From contig JAUIJL010000007.1 of NCBI GenBank assembly GCA_030431255.1, positions 62,001 through 126,000 on the forward strand: a stretch of 64,000 nt of DNA. The letters are read 5' to 3'. The DNA is from Thermoanaerobaculia bacterium (GTDB lineage: Bacteria > Acidobacteriota > Thermoanaerobaculia > Multivoradales > J023). Shown here piece by piece: positions 38,101 through 46,105 of this stretch (positions are counted from its first letter, which is position 1; each line of letters opens with the position of its first letter). The position numbers were made by a program, and so were the translations under genes. The notes under the pieces are model-generated. The model had not been told where the DNA came from. It did no database searches and was given only the letters and a program-made list of their open reading frames with translations.

Positions 38101-38399
38101 CTACCGGTGTAAAGGTGCAGGGCGTAGTCCGCATCTAGGCCCATATCCAGGTCCACAGCATGGGAGTGATTGACCCCGGAGCCCGTCCAGCCGGGCACGG
38201 TGCCGTCGCCGAATACCTCCAGATTGGTATCGCATTGGCGACCTTGGAGACCGGGGCTATAACCGCCGAAATCTTCCTCAAAAAGCAACACTTGGGCGGA
38301 CACTGGGAGGACACATAAAGACGTGAGGCAAATGACGAAAAACAGGAGGAATGAACGGCCGCAAACCGTTCGGTCGATCTGGCGGATGGGGGTCGGCAT
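35115..38399 (-). CDS. Giant secreted protein with VWA domain, Cna B-like domain, two DUF1349-like domains and polyglycine linker
   Basis: A 1094-residue exported protein. Signal peptide about 1-35 (FLLFFVICLTSLCVLPVSAQ). Residues 37-220 are a beta-sandwich, followed by a run of 27 glycines (225-251) and a short segment with DENGNGIVD that resembles a calcium-binding repeat. A first concanavalin-like/DUF1349-type domain (about 290-505) precedes a VWA domain with MIDAS residues DRSDSM (about 515-735). A Cna B-like unit (DDLDGDGSAGAGEPGLAGVPV) follows, then a second copy of the DUF1349-type domain (about 880-1094). The two copies share YRKGGL-VRAGL-MVQ blocks. Likely an adhesion or surface-matrix protein. 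SD GGAG precedes the start. Confidence 0.85.
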   Translation of the reverse strand: MPTPIRQIDRTVCGRSFLLFFVICLTSLCVLPVSAQVLLFEEDFGGYSPGLQGRQCDTNLEVFGDGTVPGWTGSGVNHSHAVDLDMGLDADYALHLYTGSSTTAPNALELDTGVSANDAGKSYSVSFDAGPSVWAQCTRATEADDALVIEILREDGSVLADHTHHPGAWVGGPNGQDLTPAVGFTYVGDGSGDVRIRISSLQSGTNSFAGAIDNLRIYGPPTGSGGGGGGGGGGGGGGGGGGGGGGGGGGGSGPEPDPCSAAENPGEPDENGNGIVDSCEPDSPTTACVAGGRGCCQEEFDAGLSSDWQAADLGNGSSSVASNGHLLLSGTGSEAYHAADHGAFLHQITTGDFRVELDIVDVPVDEGGQYRKGGLTVRAGLQANAPRVMVQYVPHHPSADPGEPARPSLQFDARGTDLLAYEVGSTVPGIKLPVRVAIQRRGDVFSVYYSTDRGDSWIQPLGGTGGSTVIEVGEQMWVGPTVTSYDESTPMTVAFDGFGLCRPSQFRPSPNPLPCDADAGLDVLYVVDRSDSMARPIDGEMSKLDAVIEGLLEINAGLALRDGDTRVAMLSVEGGDDAGVNMLSSAQVESAFTEPAELDGLLRASGLPILDPYHPQTTSPAALGFEKARDLFQGSGDPSHGMVVIWASDGLANIDIYGEGPAAYEEALVSGIGLKDGSGDFLPSGAVSWMGDYNTQIGTFAGQVLADTMDSIRALRDQHGDLRIFSMVPRGSVDFPPVLPEGLQDYAAWYTEGQVFGGTDAAGLRQEGRSLLTAMSCGRPRGALITGRLFDDLDGDGSAGAGEPGLAGVPVSAGGVSTVTAVDGSYMLNVPAGAVTLTVDDSGLTGHVNTSGPNGPGTSAAMTLAAWQVRSGADFGFVATGGPLAGCVTDSFDDGVLDGAWDSVFLGDADQGYVEESDGTLKIDGNGTTAYAGTDNGVFVYRTLAGDFRAEVDVDGFTKDEGGAYRKGGLMVRAGLDPLDARIMVQVVPDFAGSGPALQFRARTGFGSTGDVALGSNLFGAGSPVRLAIERSGNTYTVEYSTDGGTTWRRPAGGTQGVIAVDLGASPLVGMNVVSYHGTKTLTVEMDDFSACAP
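37647..37727 (-). repeat. Polyglycine-coding trinucleotide tract (27 codons)
   Basis: 27 consecutive glycine codons bounded by serine codons, using GGC, GGT and GGA in mixed order. The mixture argues against simple slippage of one triplet. It forms a flexible linker inside the VWA protein. Confidence 0.95.
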
Positions 38400-38857
38400 C
38401 GAGCTATCTCCAATCGAGCAAATGAGTGAATGTCGTTTTGCTCTTCGCTCACCACCGGAGTCTTGAGTTCCGTGTCATCCGCGGGGCGGATCGTGCGGTC
38501 GGGGGACGGTCGTGAGTCGAGGCGTAGACCCTCCCTTACCGCAAGGAGCGTGCCGACCTGCGCACCTCGATCCATCGTTTCTCGATCACCCCCAGCCTTC
38601 TTCGCGGGGCGCTGCCCCTTCGAGAGGCTTGATCTGACAGATCCAAAGCCCACTAAACCAAGACCGTCGCCGCAACTAGGAAAAACCTCTCGAAACATGT
38701 AATACATCCAGAGATATCAAGAGAGGACGATCTAACTGAGCCGCTCCTGATGCGCGGTTTTCTTCGAAATTCCCTGTTCTGGAGAAAAATGTGGCGGATA
38801 TTCCGGTTTGCAAACCGGAATATCCGCCACATTTTTCTCCACCGCTTTTTTCGCGGT
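38400..38857. other. Intergenic region VWA gene / crotonase gene
   Basis: 458 bases with no supported gene. The part next to 38400 is the leader of the VWA gene; no known riboswitch was recognised in it on either strand. The far end contains a perfect 62-bp palindrome. Confidence 0.5.
38780..38841. repeat. Perfect 62-bp spacerless palindrome
   Basis: 31-base arms meet exactly between 38810 and 38811 with no mismatch; the centre reads CCGGTTTG|CAAACCGG and the arms contain GTGGCGGATATT and its complement. It lies 16 bases beyond the crotonase stop codon. As RNA it would fold into a single very stable hairpin with an inner T5 run, so it may act as a terminator, but its length and perfection exceed what a terminator needs. 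Confidence 0.97.
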
Positions 38858-39715
38858 TTATTGCTTGCGGATTTTCTCAACCGCGGGGATAGGATCCCCG
38901 GAATCCCGTTCCGCCACCGCCTGCTTGAATCCCACCTCTTCCGCCCTCTCCTTGAACCACACGCCTTCGGGGCTGTGCCGGGCGATGCCGTCAAAGAGCG
39001 TCGCCAGGGTTTGGGTGCCGGCCAGCCCCATGTTGTCGTACGCCTGGTTGACCATCATCTTCATCATCATCAGCTGATTCTTGGGCACCCCTTGGATCCG
39101 GCGAGCCAAGGCATCGACGGCGGCGTCGAGCTGATCGAGGGGCACCGCCTGGGAGATCAAACCCATCTCCTGCGCCTCTTTGCCGGTGATCAAATCGCCG
39201 GTGAACAACATTCTCTTGGCTCTCTCCGCACCGAGCCGATACACCCACATGGCCGTGGTCGGGCAACCCCAAACCCGCGACGGCGGATAACCGATTCGGG
39301 CCTGCTCGTTCATGACGATGATGTCGCAGCACAGGGCGATGTCACTGCCGCCGGCCACCGCGTCGCCGTGGATCCGTCCGATGACCGGCTTCGAGCAGCG
39401 CCAAATGGACATGAAGCAACGCGTGCAGTGGCTCATGAAACCGAAATCGACCATGGGGTCCCAAGGCATCTCTTGGATGCCCGGATTCGTGCCGGGCTGC
39501 TCCGCGTAATCCTTCAGGTCGTATCCGCCGCAGAACCCGCGACCGGCTCCCGTCAACACCACGACGTGCACGGAATCGTCGCGCTCGGCGTGGCCGAAGG
39601 CGGCGGCAATGTCGTCCGGCATTCGCTCGCTGATGGCGTTGAATCGCTCCGGTCGATTGAGGGTTACGGTGGCGACCCGCCCCTGGGTTTCGTAAAGCAC
39701 ACTGCCGAATTCCAT
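38858..39715 (-). CDS. Enoyl-CoA hydratase/isomerase (crotonase) family protein
   Basis: A 285-residue cytoplasmic enzyme of the crotonase superfamily. Typical blocks are VATVTLNRPERFNAI, the oxyanion-hole segments GRGFCGGYDLKD and GDAVAGGSDIALCCD, and the trimerisation helix near the C-terminus. The position that is often a catalytic glutamate in hydratases reads PSRVWGCP rather than the usual PE motif, so the reaction may be other than simple hydration. AAAGGA precedes the start. It is the second gene of a minus-strand pair, 30 bases after the 202-residue hypothetical protein gene. Confidence 0.88.
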   Translation of the reverse strand: MEFGSVLYETQGRVATVTLNRPERFNAISERMPDDIAAAFGHAERDDSVHVVVLTGAGRGFCGGYDLKDYAEQPGTNPGIQEMPWDPMVDFGFMSHCTRCFMSIWRCSKPVIGRIHGDAVAGGSDIALCCDIIVMNEQARIGYPPSRVWGCPTTAMWVYRLGAERAKRMLFTGDLITGKEAQEMGLISQAVPLDQLDAAVDALARRIQGVPKNQLMMMKMMVNQAYDNMGLAGTQTLATLFDGIARHSPEGVWFKERAEEVGFKQAVAERDSGDPIPAVEKIRKQ

Positions 39716-39745
39716 GGACCCGTTCCTTTCTGGATGGTCAACGTC

Positions 39746-40354
39746 TCAAGTCTCGATTGCCGCCAACAAGTCTTCGAGCATATCTCTGAGCTCGGGACGC
39801 TCCTGCCCATCGTTCAGGATCGTTTCGATCCGAGAGCGAATCCGCACATCTCCCGAGCTTGCGCAGGCCACGATCAACGCCGGCAGACCCGGGTGATTCA
39901 GGGCGGACCCCGGCTCATTTCGTGATTCTTGCGTCACCAGCTGACGATATCGCTCCTCGGGATCCGTGCCGCCTCGGTTGAATCGACGAGCCACCTCGGC
40001 GGCGCGCTCAGCCATCTCCCGCAGCTCACGGGAGCGTTCCTCCGTCAGCTTCGCAGGTCCACTGCCGTCGAAACCGATCCACGTCTCCAACAACCACAAC
40101 GCCAAAGCCACGCCGTCTTCGGGGTGAATCAACGAAGCCTGATCCCGTTGTTGTCGGGTCGGTCGCCAATCGTCTCGCCGGTCCGCCAACACCAACCAAC
40201 CGCGAGCCAACCGCCGATCCGCCACCGCACCGTCACCGCGCCAACGCAGGCTTGGCGGATCGTCGGCAAAGAGCCATTCCAAGCTCTCCGGCACCTCTTG
40301 CCGCAACGCCTCGATCGCCTCGCCTAGGAATGAATCTCGCTCCGAATCGGACAT
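39746..40354 (-). CDS. Hypothetical protein in operon with crotonase
   Basis: A 202-residue soluble, mostly helical protein that I do not recognise. It is rich in arginine, glutamate and tryptophan, has no signal peptide or membrane segment, and ends in a helix (ELRDMLEDLLAAIET). The start at 40354 is preferred over one 39 bases upstream because GGAGG sits nine bases before it. Its only context is the downstream crotonase. Confidence 0.7.
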   Translation of the reverse strand: MSDSERDSFLGEAIEALRQEVPESLEWLFADDPPSLRWRGDGAVADRRLARGWLVLADRRDDWRPTRQQRDQASLIHPEDGVALALWLLETWIGFDGSGPAKLTEERSRELREMAERAAEVARRFNRGGTDPEERYRQLVTQESRNEPGSALNHPGLPALIVACASSGDVRIRSRIETILNDGQERPELRDMLEDLLAAIET

Positions 40355-40716
40355 CTTGCCGGACCTCCAGGTTTCGCAAACAGCTCTACACACACGCCCC
40401 AGATCTCATCCCTATGCTAGGGTTTCAGCTCGTCTTGATCCACTGTCGAGAAAGCTGGATCAGGGCGCCTAGGCCGGCTCCTTACGATGGGCAGACGGGT
40501 GAGCAAATGTGTCCATTCGATCTAGGCCGACGCCGACCTTGATGGAGTCGCCGATCTTCATGTCGACTCCACGGAGCCGAGCGCGACGTTCGCGGAGATC
40601 CAGCAAGTGCGCGGGTTCCGAAGCCGTCCGTGCTCAGGCCGGAGGTAGAATCCCGGTGCTTCGAGGAATTGTGAAGTCCCAAGGAAATGGAGCCAGAACG
40701 ATTCAGAGAGTCCGAC
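40355..40716. other. Intergenic region with possible gene debris
   Basis: 362 bases between the hypothetical protein and the antitoxin. No supported gene. Short unsupported frames occur on the minus strand (for example one starting MKIGDSIKVG near 40560) and may be remnants. Confidence 0.4.
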
Positions 40717-40977
40717 ATGAACCCATCCACGATCCGCAGGAAGGTTGCAGAGGAAATCGCGAGGATCCCTGACGAGAGCATTGCGAAGCTCTACGATTTG
40801 GTTCACAGCTTCCGGCTCCAGCCGCCGCCCGCCGACAATGCCGACAGAATAATGAGCCTAGCAGGCAGCTGGGAAGACATGGCGGAGGAAGACTACGCAT
40901 CTTTCCTCGCAGAGGTCGAAGAGCGAAAACATCAAGCGGGCAACGGGAGGCGACTCCGTGAAGCCGGCCTTGATTGA
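40717..40977 (+). CDS. VapB-like antitoxin
   Basis: An 86-residue protein of the kind encoded directly before PIN-domain toxins. It has a helical N-terminus (TIRRKVAEEIARIPDESIAKLYDLVHSF) and the characteristic C-terminal neutralising motif AGSWEDMAEEDYASFLAEV. Its end overlaps the start of a PIN toxin frame by 20 bases, the usual toxin-antitoxin spacing. The toxin gene is truncated, so the antitoxin is an orphan. Confidence 0.75.
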   Translation: MNPSTIRRKVAEEIARIPDESIAKLYDLVHSFRLQPPPADNADRIMSLAGSWEDMAEEDYASFLAEVEERKHQAGNGRRLREAGLD

Positions 40978-41050
40978 CACGAACATCATCTCAATGTTCA
41001 TGCGTGGACATCCAGCCGTGAAGAGCGCCATCGCCGCGTATCTGCTCTGA
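40958..41050 (+). pseudogene. Truncated VapC-like PIN-domain toxin
   Basis: GTG start at 40958 with GGGAGG upstream. It encodes only 30 residues, beginning with the first PIN motif LIDTNIISMFMRG (the acidic residue D of the active site), then stops at a TGA. A VapC protein is normally about 130 residues with three more acidic positions, and none of the remainder is found downstream in any frame. The RNase is therefore dead, by deletion rather than a single point change. Confidence 0.75.
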
Positions 41051-41136
41051 CACCGGAACCTCCAGTGAAGGTTCCTCGTGAGGTGAGGTCAGGTCATCTC
41101 CCCCGGTCTGTGCGTTGGGCCGATTAAAAGCCCCCC

Positions 41137-41547
41137 ATGGAAAACGGCAAACTTTTTCTCCTAGCCGCTGACACCATCCTTTTTCTTCATGTGGCCTTCG
41201 TTGCGTTTGTCGTCTTCGGCTTCGTTTTGATTCTCGTCGGCAAGCTGCGATCTTGGTTTTGGGTCAGGAATCCGTGGTTCCGTTGGACCCACCTCGCGGC
41301 CATCGGCTTCGTGGTGGTCCAATCCTGGTTTGGCGCCATTTGCCCTCTCACCATTTTGGAGATGGCTCTTCGAAGACAAGCCGGGGATGAGGTCTATTCA
41401 GGCTCGTTCATTGCCCATTGGCTCGAATCGATTTTGTACTATCAAGCACCGCAGTGGGTCTTTGTGGTGGGCTATACGGGCTTCGGCTTGTGGGTCGTCG
41501 CCAGTTGGTTCTGGGTTCGGCCGCGCCGTTTTAAGGATGGAAACTGA
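41137..41547 (+). CDS. DUF2784 family membrane protein
   Basis: A 136-residue protein with about four membrane helices, matching DUF2784: LHVAFVAFVVFGFVLI near the front, WTHLAAIGFVVVQSWFGAICPLTILE in two parts in the middle, and a final helix before the basic tail RPRRFKDGN. Function unknown. It sits in the small accessory patch with the antitoxin remnant and the SUKH protein; no strong SD was seen. Confidence 0.85.
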   Translation: MENGKLFLLAADTILFLHVAFVAFVVFGFVLILVGKLRSWFWVRNPWFRWTHLAAIGFVVVQSWFGAICPLTILEMALRRQAGDEVYSGSFIAHWLESILYYQAPQWVFVVGYTGFGLWVVASWFWVRPRRFKDGN

Positions 41548-41606
41548 GGCGAGCCCCTCCGACTGTCAGCTGATAGCATCCTCGACTATTCCGGAGGTTA
41601 GGAAAA

Positions 41607-42383
41607 ATGGACTCATGGCTCGACCGAATTCGCCCCATCACGACAAAGCGAGCGCCGGTTTCTATCGAGGAAGTCGATGCATACGAGGCAGCACAGGGCC
41701 CACTCCCCAGTGGCTACCGGAGTTTCATGAATCGGTTCGGAGTCGGCACGGTCACGAATTGGGTGCGTGTTTATCCACCCGCGCGCATCGCTTCGGAATG
41801 TGAGGCGTGGCGAGAGCGCATCTTCGATTATTGGTTCTGGGAGTCAGACGGGACGGATATGGATCACGAACGCGCGCTGGACTGCGTTTGTTTTGGGGAC
41901 ACGATGGGTGGCGACGAGCTGATCGCTCACCCGCAAGCGCCGGACGAGGTATATATCCTGCCGAGGAACTATGAGGTGGTGATGCGCGCCGGCTCGAGCT
42001 TGGAGGAAACGCTCGTGTGGCTCCACGAGTCGGGGAAGCTCACTGCGCCCCTTCGCTCCTGGTATTTCGAGCCCTGGGTGGAGCGTCTTGGGTGCCGCGC
42101 GGAAGGGACGGGTGCCGAGCACGAAGAGATCGTTGCCGCGGTCCAGAGGACCGGTCTCGTCGATCACAGGGAGGACGCTTCACCGGAGGAGGCGGAGGAG
42201 GACGGCGAAGTCACAACCCTGCTCATCCCATGCGTGGGTGGCCTCATGGGGATTCACGACGCAAGCGACATCATGCTTGTATGCGACGCAGATGCTGACC
42301 AAGACCTGCTCGGAAAGCTCATCCAAGCCCTCGAGAGCAGCGGCTGCACAACTTCTGAGCTCGAGTGTGTGCCGGCACCTTAA
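41607..42383 (+). CDS. SMI1/KNR4 (SUKH) domain protein, immunity-type
   Basis: A 258-residue cytoplasmic protein. The SUKH fold is seen in the first 160 residues: SIEEVDAYEAAQGPLPSGYRS split with FMNRFGVGTV, then a hydrophobic strand pattern ending WLHESGKL. SUKH proteins often act as immunity factors against polymorphic or contact-dependent toxins. No toxin is adjacent, so it may be an orphan immunity gene. The C-terminal 90 residues are acidic and unassigned. GGAGG lies eight bases before the start. Confidence 0.75.
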   Translation: MDSWLDRIRPITTKRAPVSIEEVDAYEAAQGPLPSGYRSFMNRFGVGTVTNWVRVYPPARIASECEAWRERIFDYWFWESDGTDMDHERALDCVCFGDTMGGDELIAHPQAPDEVYILPRNYEVVMRAGSSLEETLVWLHESGKLTAPLRSWYFEPWVERLGCRAEGTGAEHEEIVAAVQRTGLVDHREDASPEEAEEDGEVTTLLIPCVGGLMGIHDASDIMLVCDADADQDLLGKLIQALESSGCTTSELECVPAP

Positions 42384-42498
42384 GAGGCATCGGGAGAGCT
42401 AATCCGAGCTCGAATCCCAGAGCGCCCTGGATCGGGCACGACGCGGCCACCTCAGACGTGCCGACCAGAATCTCACTGCCGTTCCAGAAATTCTCTGA

Positions 42499-43776
42499 TC
42501 AAACCCTCCTGAACAACGGCAACCGTTTGCCGGACCAACCCGGAAATAGACCGCTGTCGTGCTCGGGCGCGATGTCGAAGTTTTGGCCGGCTACCTCGGA
42601 GAAGATGGATCGGAAGTCGGTAGTGACGGGCAGGTCTCGCCCTTCGTAGAGCTGATCGCGATCCAATCCCGGGAAATCACCGTGCACCTTGCCGCCGTCG
42701 ATGCCGTTGCCGAGCACGAAGAGGCAGGAGCCGTGACCGTGGTCGGTGCCGCCGGTGCCGTTTTCGGCGGCGGTGCGGCCGAACTCGGTCATGGTCAAAA
42801 CCGTGACGCGATCCCGATCCGCGCCCAGGTCGTGCCAAAACGCTGCGATGGCTTGGCTCAGGTCCCGAGCCTGACGGGCGAATGAGCCGGTCAGGGTGCC
42901 TTGCTGCACGTGGGTATCCCAGCCCCCGGACTCGGCGAAAGCGACCTGCAAGCCGACGTTGGATTTGATCAAAAACGCGATTTGCTTCAGGGAGGCCCCG
43001 AGGGGTCCGCGGGGATAGTCGGCCCCGGCGGCTGGACGGTAGTTGCGGACGTCCAACTTGTCCAACATATCGACCGCTTCGAAGGTGTCGGCGGCGGTGT
43101 CGTGCAGCAGCTCCTGGGAGGTTTGGTCGTAGAGGGCTTCGAACCCTTGACCCGCGGCGGCCGAAGCCTGCGGCGCCGACGGCAGATCGACTTTGAAGTC
43201 GCGCAAATTGGTCACCGCCAGGGCGCTTTGCTCGCCGTAGAGGGAACGGGGCAGAGCCGGGGTCAGACTCACCGCGCGGAAGGGTGTGGCGTCGTGACCG
43301 AGCCGGCCCATGACCCGATTCAGCCAGCCGTCGGCTGTGCCTTTGCGCCCGGGGGTGCCGGCTTCCATGTAGTCCTGGGCGTCGAAGTGGGAACGGGTGG
43401 TGTGGGGCGAGCCCATGGCGTGCACGATGCCCAAACGACCGTCTCGCCACATGGGCAAGAGAGGGTCGAACGCCGGGTGTAGACCGAAACCCACCCCCAA
43501 ATCGTGGACCGCGCGACCTCCGGCTGAGCGGGCGGCATCGAGGTGCAGGCGCGGCCGTAGGGCTTTGAGCTGCCGTCCCGCTCGTCCTCCGAGGGGCGGG
43601 ACCGCGGCCAGGGCGTCCATGGCACCCCGCTGGAAAATGGTCACCAAGACCTTGTCGCGAGTCGAGCCTTCCGGGGCGGTGGCGGCCGACGCGGCCCGTT
43701 CCAAAAAGGTCGGCCCCGCGCCGACGGTGAAGAGGGCGACACTGCCGGTTCGCAAAAAAGCTCTTCGATTGAGCAT
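42499..43776 (-). CDS. DUF1501 domain protein, Tat-exported
   Basis: A 425-residue protein with a twin-arginine signal (NRRAFLRTG) and the DUF1501 domain, an alkaline-phosphatase-superfamily-like fold. Visible blocks are FQRGAMDAL, GSPHTTRSHFDAQDYME, ESGGWDTHVQQGTL and TEFGRTAAENGTGGTDHG, the last two being typical metal-site regions. It is cotranscribed with the upstream DUF1800 gene, the common partnership in Planctomycetes, Acidobacteria and Proteobacteria. Biochemical function is not established. Confidence 0.92.
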   Translation of the reverse strand: MLNRRAFLRTGSVALFTVGAGPTFLERAASAATAPEGSTRDKVLVTIFQRGAMDALAAVPPLGGRAGRQLKALRPRLHLDAARSAGGRAVHDLGVGFGLHPAFDPLLPMWRDGRLGIVHAMGSPHTTRSHFDAQDYMEAGTPGRKGTADGWLNRVMGRLGHDATPFRAVSLTPALPRSLYGEQSALAVTNLRDFKVDLPSAPQASAAAGQGFEALYDQTSQELLHDTAADTFEAVDMLDKLDVRNYRPAAGADYPRGPLGASLKQIAFLIKSNVGLQVAFAESGGWDTHVQQGTLTGSFARQARDLSQAIAAFWHDLGADRDRVTVLTMTEFGRTAAENGTGGTDHGHGSCLFVLGNGIDGGKVHGDFPGLDRDQLYEGRDLPVTTDFRSIFSEVAGQNFDIAPEHDSGLFPGWSGKRLPLFRRV

Positions 43777-43857
43777 GTCCGTTCCTTTCCTATCCTGTTT
43801 TCACGTGCCTATTTTCAGTCTTGAAGCGCCGTTCGTCGAGCCGGGCGAGCGGCCGCC

Positions 43858-43891
43858 CAGCCGGGGTAGCGCTGCGCGCAATCCCGGTCTG
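43858..43891 (+). repeat. Dispersed palindromic element, copy 1
   Basis: A 34-base sequence starting CAGCCGGGGTAGCGC and ending CCCGGTCTG. The reverse complement of 52661-52694 matches it with one difference, and similarity continues about 12 bases further. It lies between the DUF1800 and DUF1501 genes. Confidence 0.85.
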
Positions 43892-43942
43892 CGGTCAGAA
43901 ATCGGGTTGTGGAGCCACCCTGGGCGGCCGGCCGAGATCCCC

Positions 43943-46009
43943 TCACCGTCGCTGGAATTCCGGTGAGCCCAGAATCACACCCGCCACGTGGGCCACGGGG
44001 CTGTGATCCGCGGGGCCTACGGGCGGGGGCGCCCGACGCCCGCGTCGTTCCAGGCCGCGCCGCCCCTGCCCCGGACCTGACATCACATCCCAGTCGTCGT
44101 CCATGGACTCAGGACCGAAACCGAGATCCTCGTCGTGAGACGGCGCGGCGTCGGCGATCTTCTGCGCCAGCTCAGGATCGTGGATCACCTCCCGGAGACG
44201 TATTTTGGTGGCATGGACGTCTCGCTCGATCAAAAGCAGGGGCAAGTAAAGGTCGAGGGCTTCGTCCAACGACGCCGGTCGCTGCTCTCCGGCCAAGGAC
44301 GCGAGATCCAAGCGCACACCCGGCACTTGACCGGTGGCCAGCTGGAGGCCGAAATTCATCCGGCTCAACAGGGCTCCCGTATTGACCCACGCGCCGGCGC
44401 GATCCGGGAATCCGGTGGGCGCCTGGTAGGCGTAGAGCGGCTGCCCCATGCGCCGGATCCAATCGTAGATGCCACGGGGATCCGTGACCTCCGCGTCCAC
44501 CACGCGCAGGGCCGAGATCACCACCTCGAAGGGACTTTTGATCTTGGCTCGGCGGGCTTCCGAGGCCCAGAATTCCGGCGATTCCACCAGCGTGCGCACC
44601 CACTGGCCCAAATCCCCGCTGGTCCGCTCATAGGTCGCCGCCAACCGATCCACCAGAGCCGACGGGGGCTCGTCCCGCACGAAACGCACGGCGAATTTGC
44701 GCGCCAAATGGTGGGCCGTCGACGGATGGGCGGCGAGCAGGTCGAGCACCTCGAGGCCGTCTTCCACGCCTCGACCGGCCGGTAGCTCATGACCGAGCAC
44801 GGTTTTCGGACCCGCGTCGTGGGCGTCGGCTCGGAAGATAAAGGACTCTTCGAAAAGGAAACCCGCTTCGGGGTAACGCTGGGCGCGACGGATTCGACGT
44901 CCGAGGTCACCGCCTCGACCCGCGGGCGGATAGGTGCTCCAACCGGTGAAAGCTCGTGCCACCTCCACCACGTCGTTTTGGTCGTAACCGCCGTCCACGC
45001 CCAGGGTGTGCAGCTCCATCAGCTCGCGGGCATAGTTTTCGTTCAGACCCTCGCTGCGCCGACCCCGACGTTGCCGATCTTCACCGGACCTGCTGTTTCG
45101 CTGCATTCGTTGCTGCCGACGACGCTCCCAACGCCTCGCGCGACGATCGTCGAAAGCGGCGCGGCGTAGGTCGAGGGTGGTTTCGGCACCATCGCCGGCT
45201 GTAGAGCGCACGTTGTCCAGGTAGTGCAACATGGCGGGATGTTTGGCGGTGGCTTCGAGCATGGCCCGAAAGGAGCCGGTAACGTGGGGGCGGATGGCGT
45301 CCCGCTCGTAGGGCCAGACGTAGATCCTGGCCTGATTGTCGGTGATCGACACATTGAAGTGGTTGAACCAAAAGTCGGTGAGCACCTCGCTCAGCTGGTT
45401 CTCTGAATAGACTCCACGGATGAGCTTCTGCCCCACCAGCTCGTAAGTTGCCTCTCGACGCGGGCGTGCCCCCCGTTCCCTAGCCCATTGCCGGGCCTTG
45501 CGCCGATCGTCCCGCTCCAGACCGTCGCGCCCCGGACCATCGCCCCCACTGAGCTGCAGATCGTCGCCGTTTTCCGGACGATCGATGACCCCTTCGCGGA
45601 TCGCCATGCGCAGCACCGCGCCGCCGTTCGGATACACCTCCGCGGTTTTGCGCGCCGAGAGATCCAGGCTCTTGGCTCCGCTCAGCTTCTGGTCGACGAC
45701 GGGGTCCGGGAGATCTCCCCGCAGCTGTTGCTCCAACCACCGTTCAAGGCCCGTCTCGACCACCCGATCCACGTCACCGGGGCGCGCGCCGAAGGTGAAG
45801 CGGTCCAAGAGGTAGGCCGCCGCTTGCCGTTCCGTGAGCCCCGCCTCTCGCCAGGGCATGTGCAGCCCACCCGGCTCCGCTTCCACGGACGGGCCCAGAA
45901 GGGATGCCGACAAGCCTGCGCCAACGATCACCAAGGTGACGATCACGAATCGCCACATGCCGGCCGAGCACATCTTCCACAACTCACTGCCGCCGCCGTT
46001 CACCGACAT
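43943..46009 (-). CDS. DUF1800 domain protein, exported
   Basis: A 688-residue protein with an N-terminal membrane or signal segment (FVIVTLVIVGAGLSASLLG, residues 21-39) and the DUF1800 domain: AAAYLLDRFTFGARPGDVD near residue 64, LTDFWFNHFNVS, NENYARELMELHTLGVDGGY and VARAFTGW. An arginine-rich, low-complexity insert occurs around residues 150-175 and another around 290-315. It is the first gene of the DUF1800-DUF1501 operon. Function unknown; the pair is thought to act in the periplasm. Confidence 0.92.
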   Translation of the reverse strand: MSVNGGGSELWKMCSAGMWRFVIVTLVIVGAGLSASLLGPSVEAEPGGLHMPWREAGLTERQAAAYLLDRFTFGARPGDVDRVVETGLERWLEQQLRGDLPDPVVDQKLSGAKSLDLSARKTAEVYPNGGAVLRMAIREGVIDRPENGDDLQLSGGDGPGRDGLERDDRRKARQWARERGARPRREATYELVGQKLIRGVYSENQLSEVLTDFWFNHFNVSITDNQARIYVWPYERDAIRPHVTGSFRAMLEATAKHPAMLHYLDNVRSTAGDGAETTLDLRRAAFDDRRARRWERRRQQRMQRNSRSGEDRQRRGRRSEGLNENYARELMELHTLGVDGGYDQNDVVEVARAFTGWSTYPPAGRGGDLGRRIRRAQRYPEAGFLFEESFIFRADAHDAGPKTVLGHELPAGRGVEDGLEVLDLLAAHPSTAHHLARKFAVRFVRDEPPSALVDRLAATYERTSGDLGQWVRTLVESPEFWASEARRAKIKSPFEVVISALRVVDAEVTDPRGIYDWIRRMGQPLYAYQAPTGFPDRAGAWVNTGALLSRMNFGLQLATGQVPGVRLDLASLAGEQRPASLDEALDLYLPLLLIERDVHATKIRLREVIHDPELAQKIADAAPSHDEDLGFGPESMDDDWDVMSGPGQGRRGLERRGRRAPPPVGPADHSPVAHVAGVILGSPEFQRR

Positions 46010-46023
46010 CGTCGCCTCCTAGC

Positions 46024-46062
46024 TTGTCCACCCAACTGGTCCACCCAACTGGTCCATCCAGC
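46024..46062 (+). repeat. 13-bp tandem repeat, three copies
   Basis: TTGTCCACCCAAC, TGGTCCACCCAAC and TGGTCCATCCAGC in direct succession, between the divergent DUF1800 and helicase genes. They could space or bind regulatory factors. Confidence 0.85.
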
Positions 46063-46105
46063 TCAACACTCCGGACGAATCACCGTCTTTCACTTTCTCT
46101 AAACC

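Noticed and set aside
40558-40806. Minus-strand 82-codon frame over the antitoxin
   Set aside because: It overlaps the well-supported antitoxin and shows no recognisable domain.
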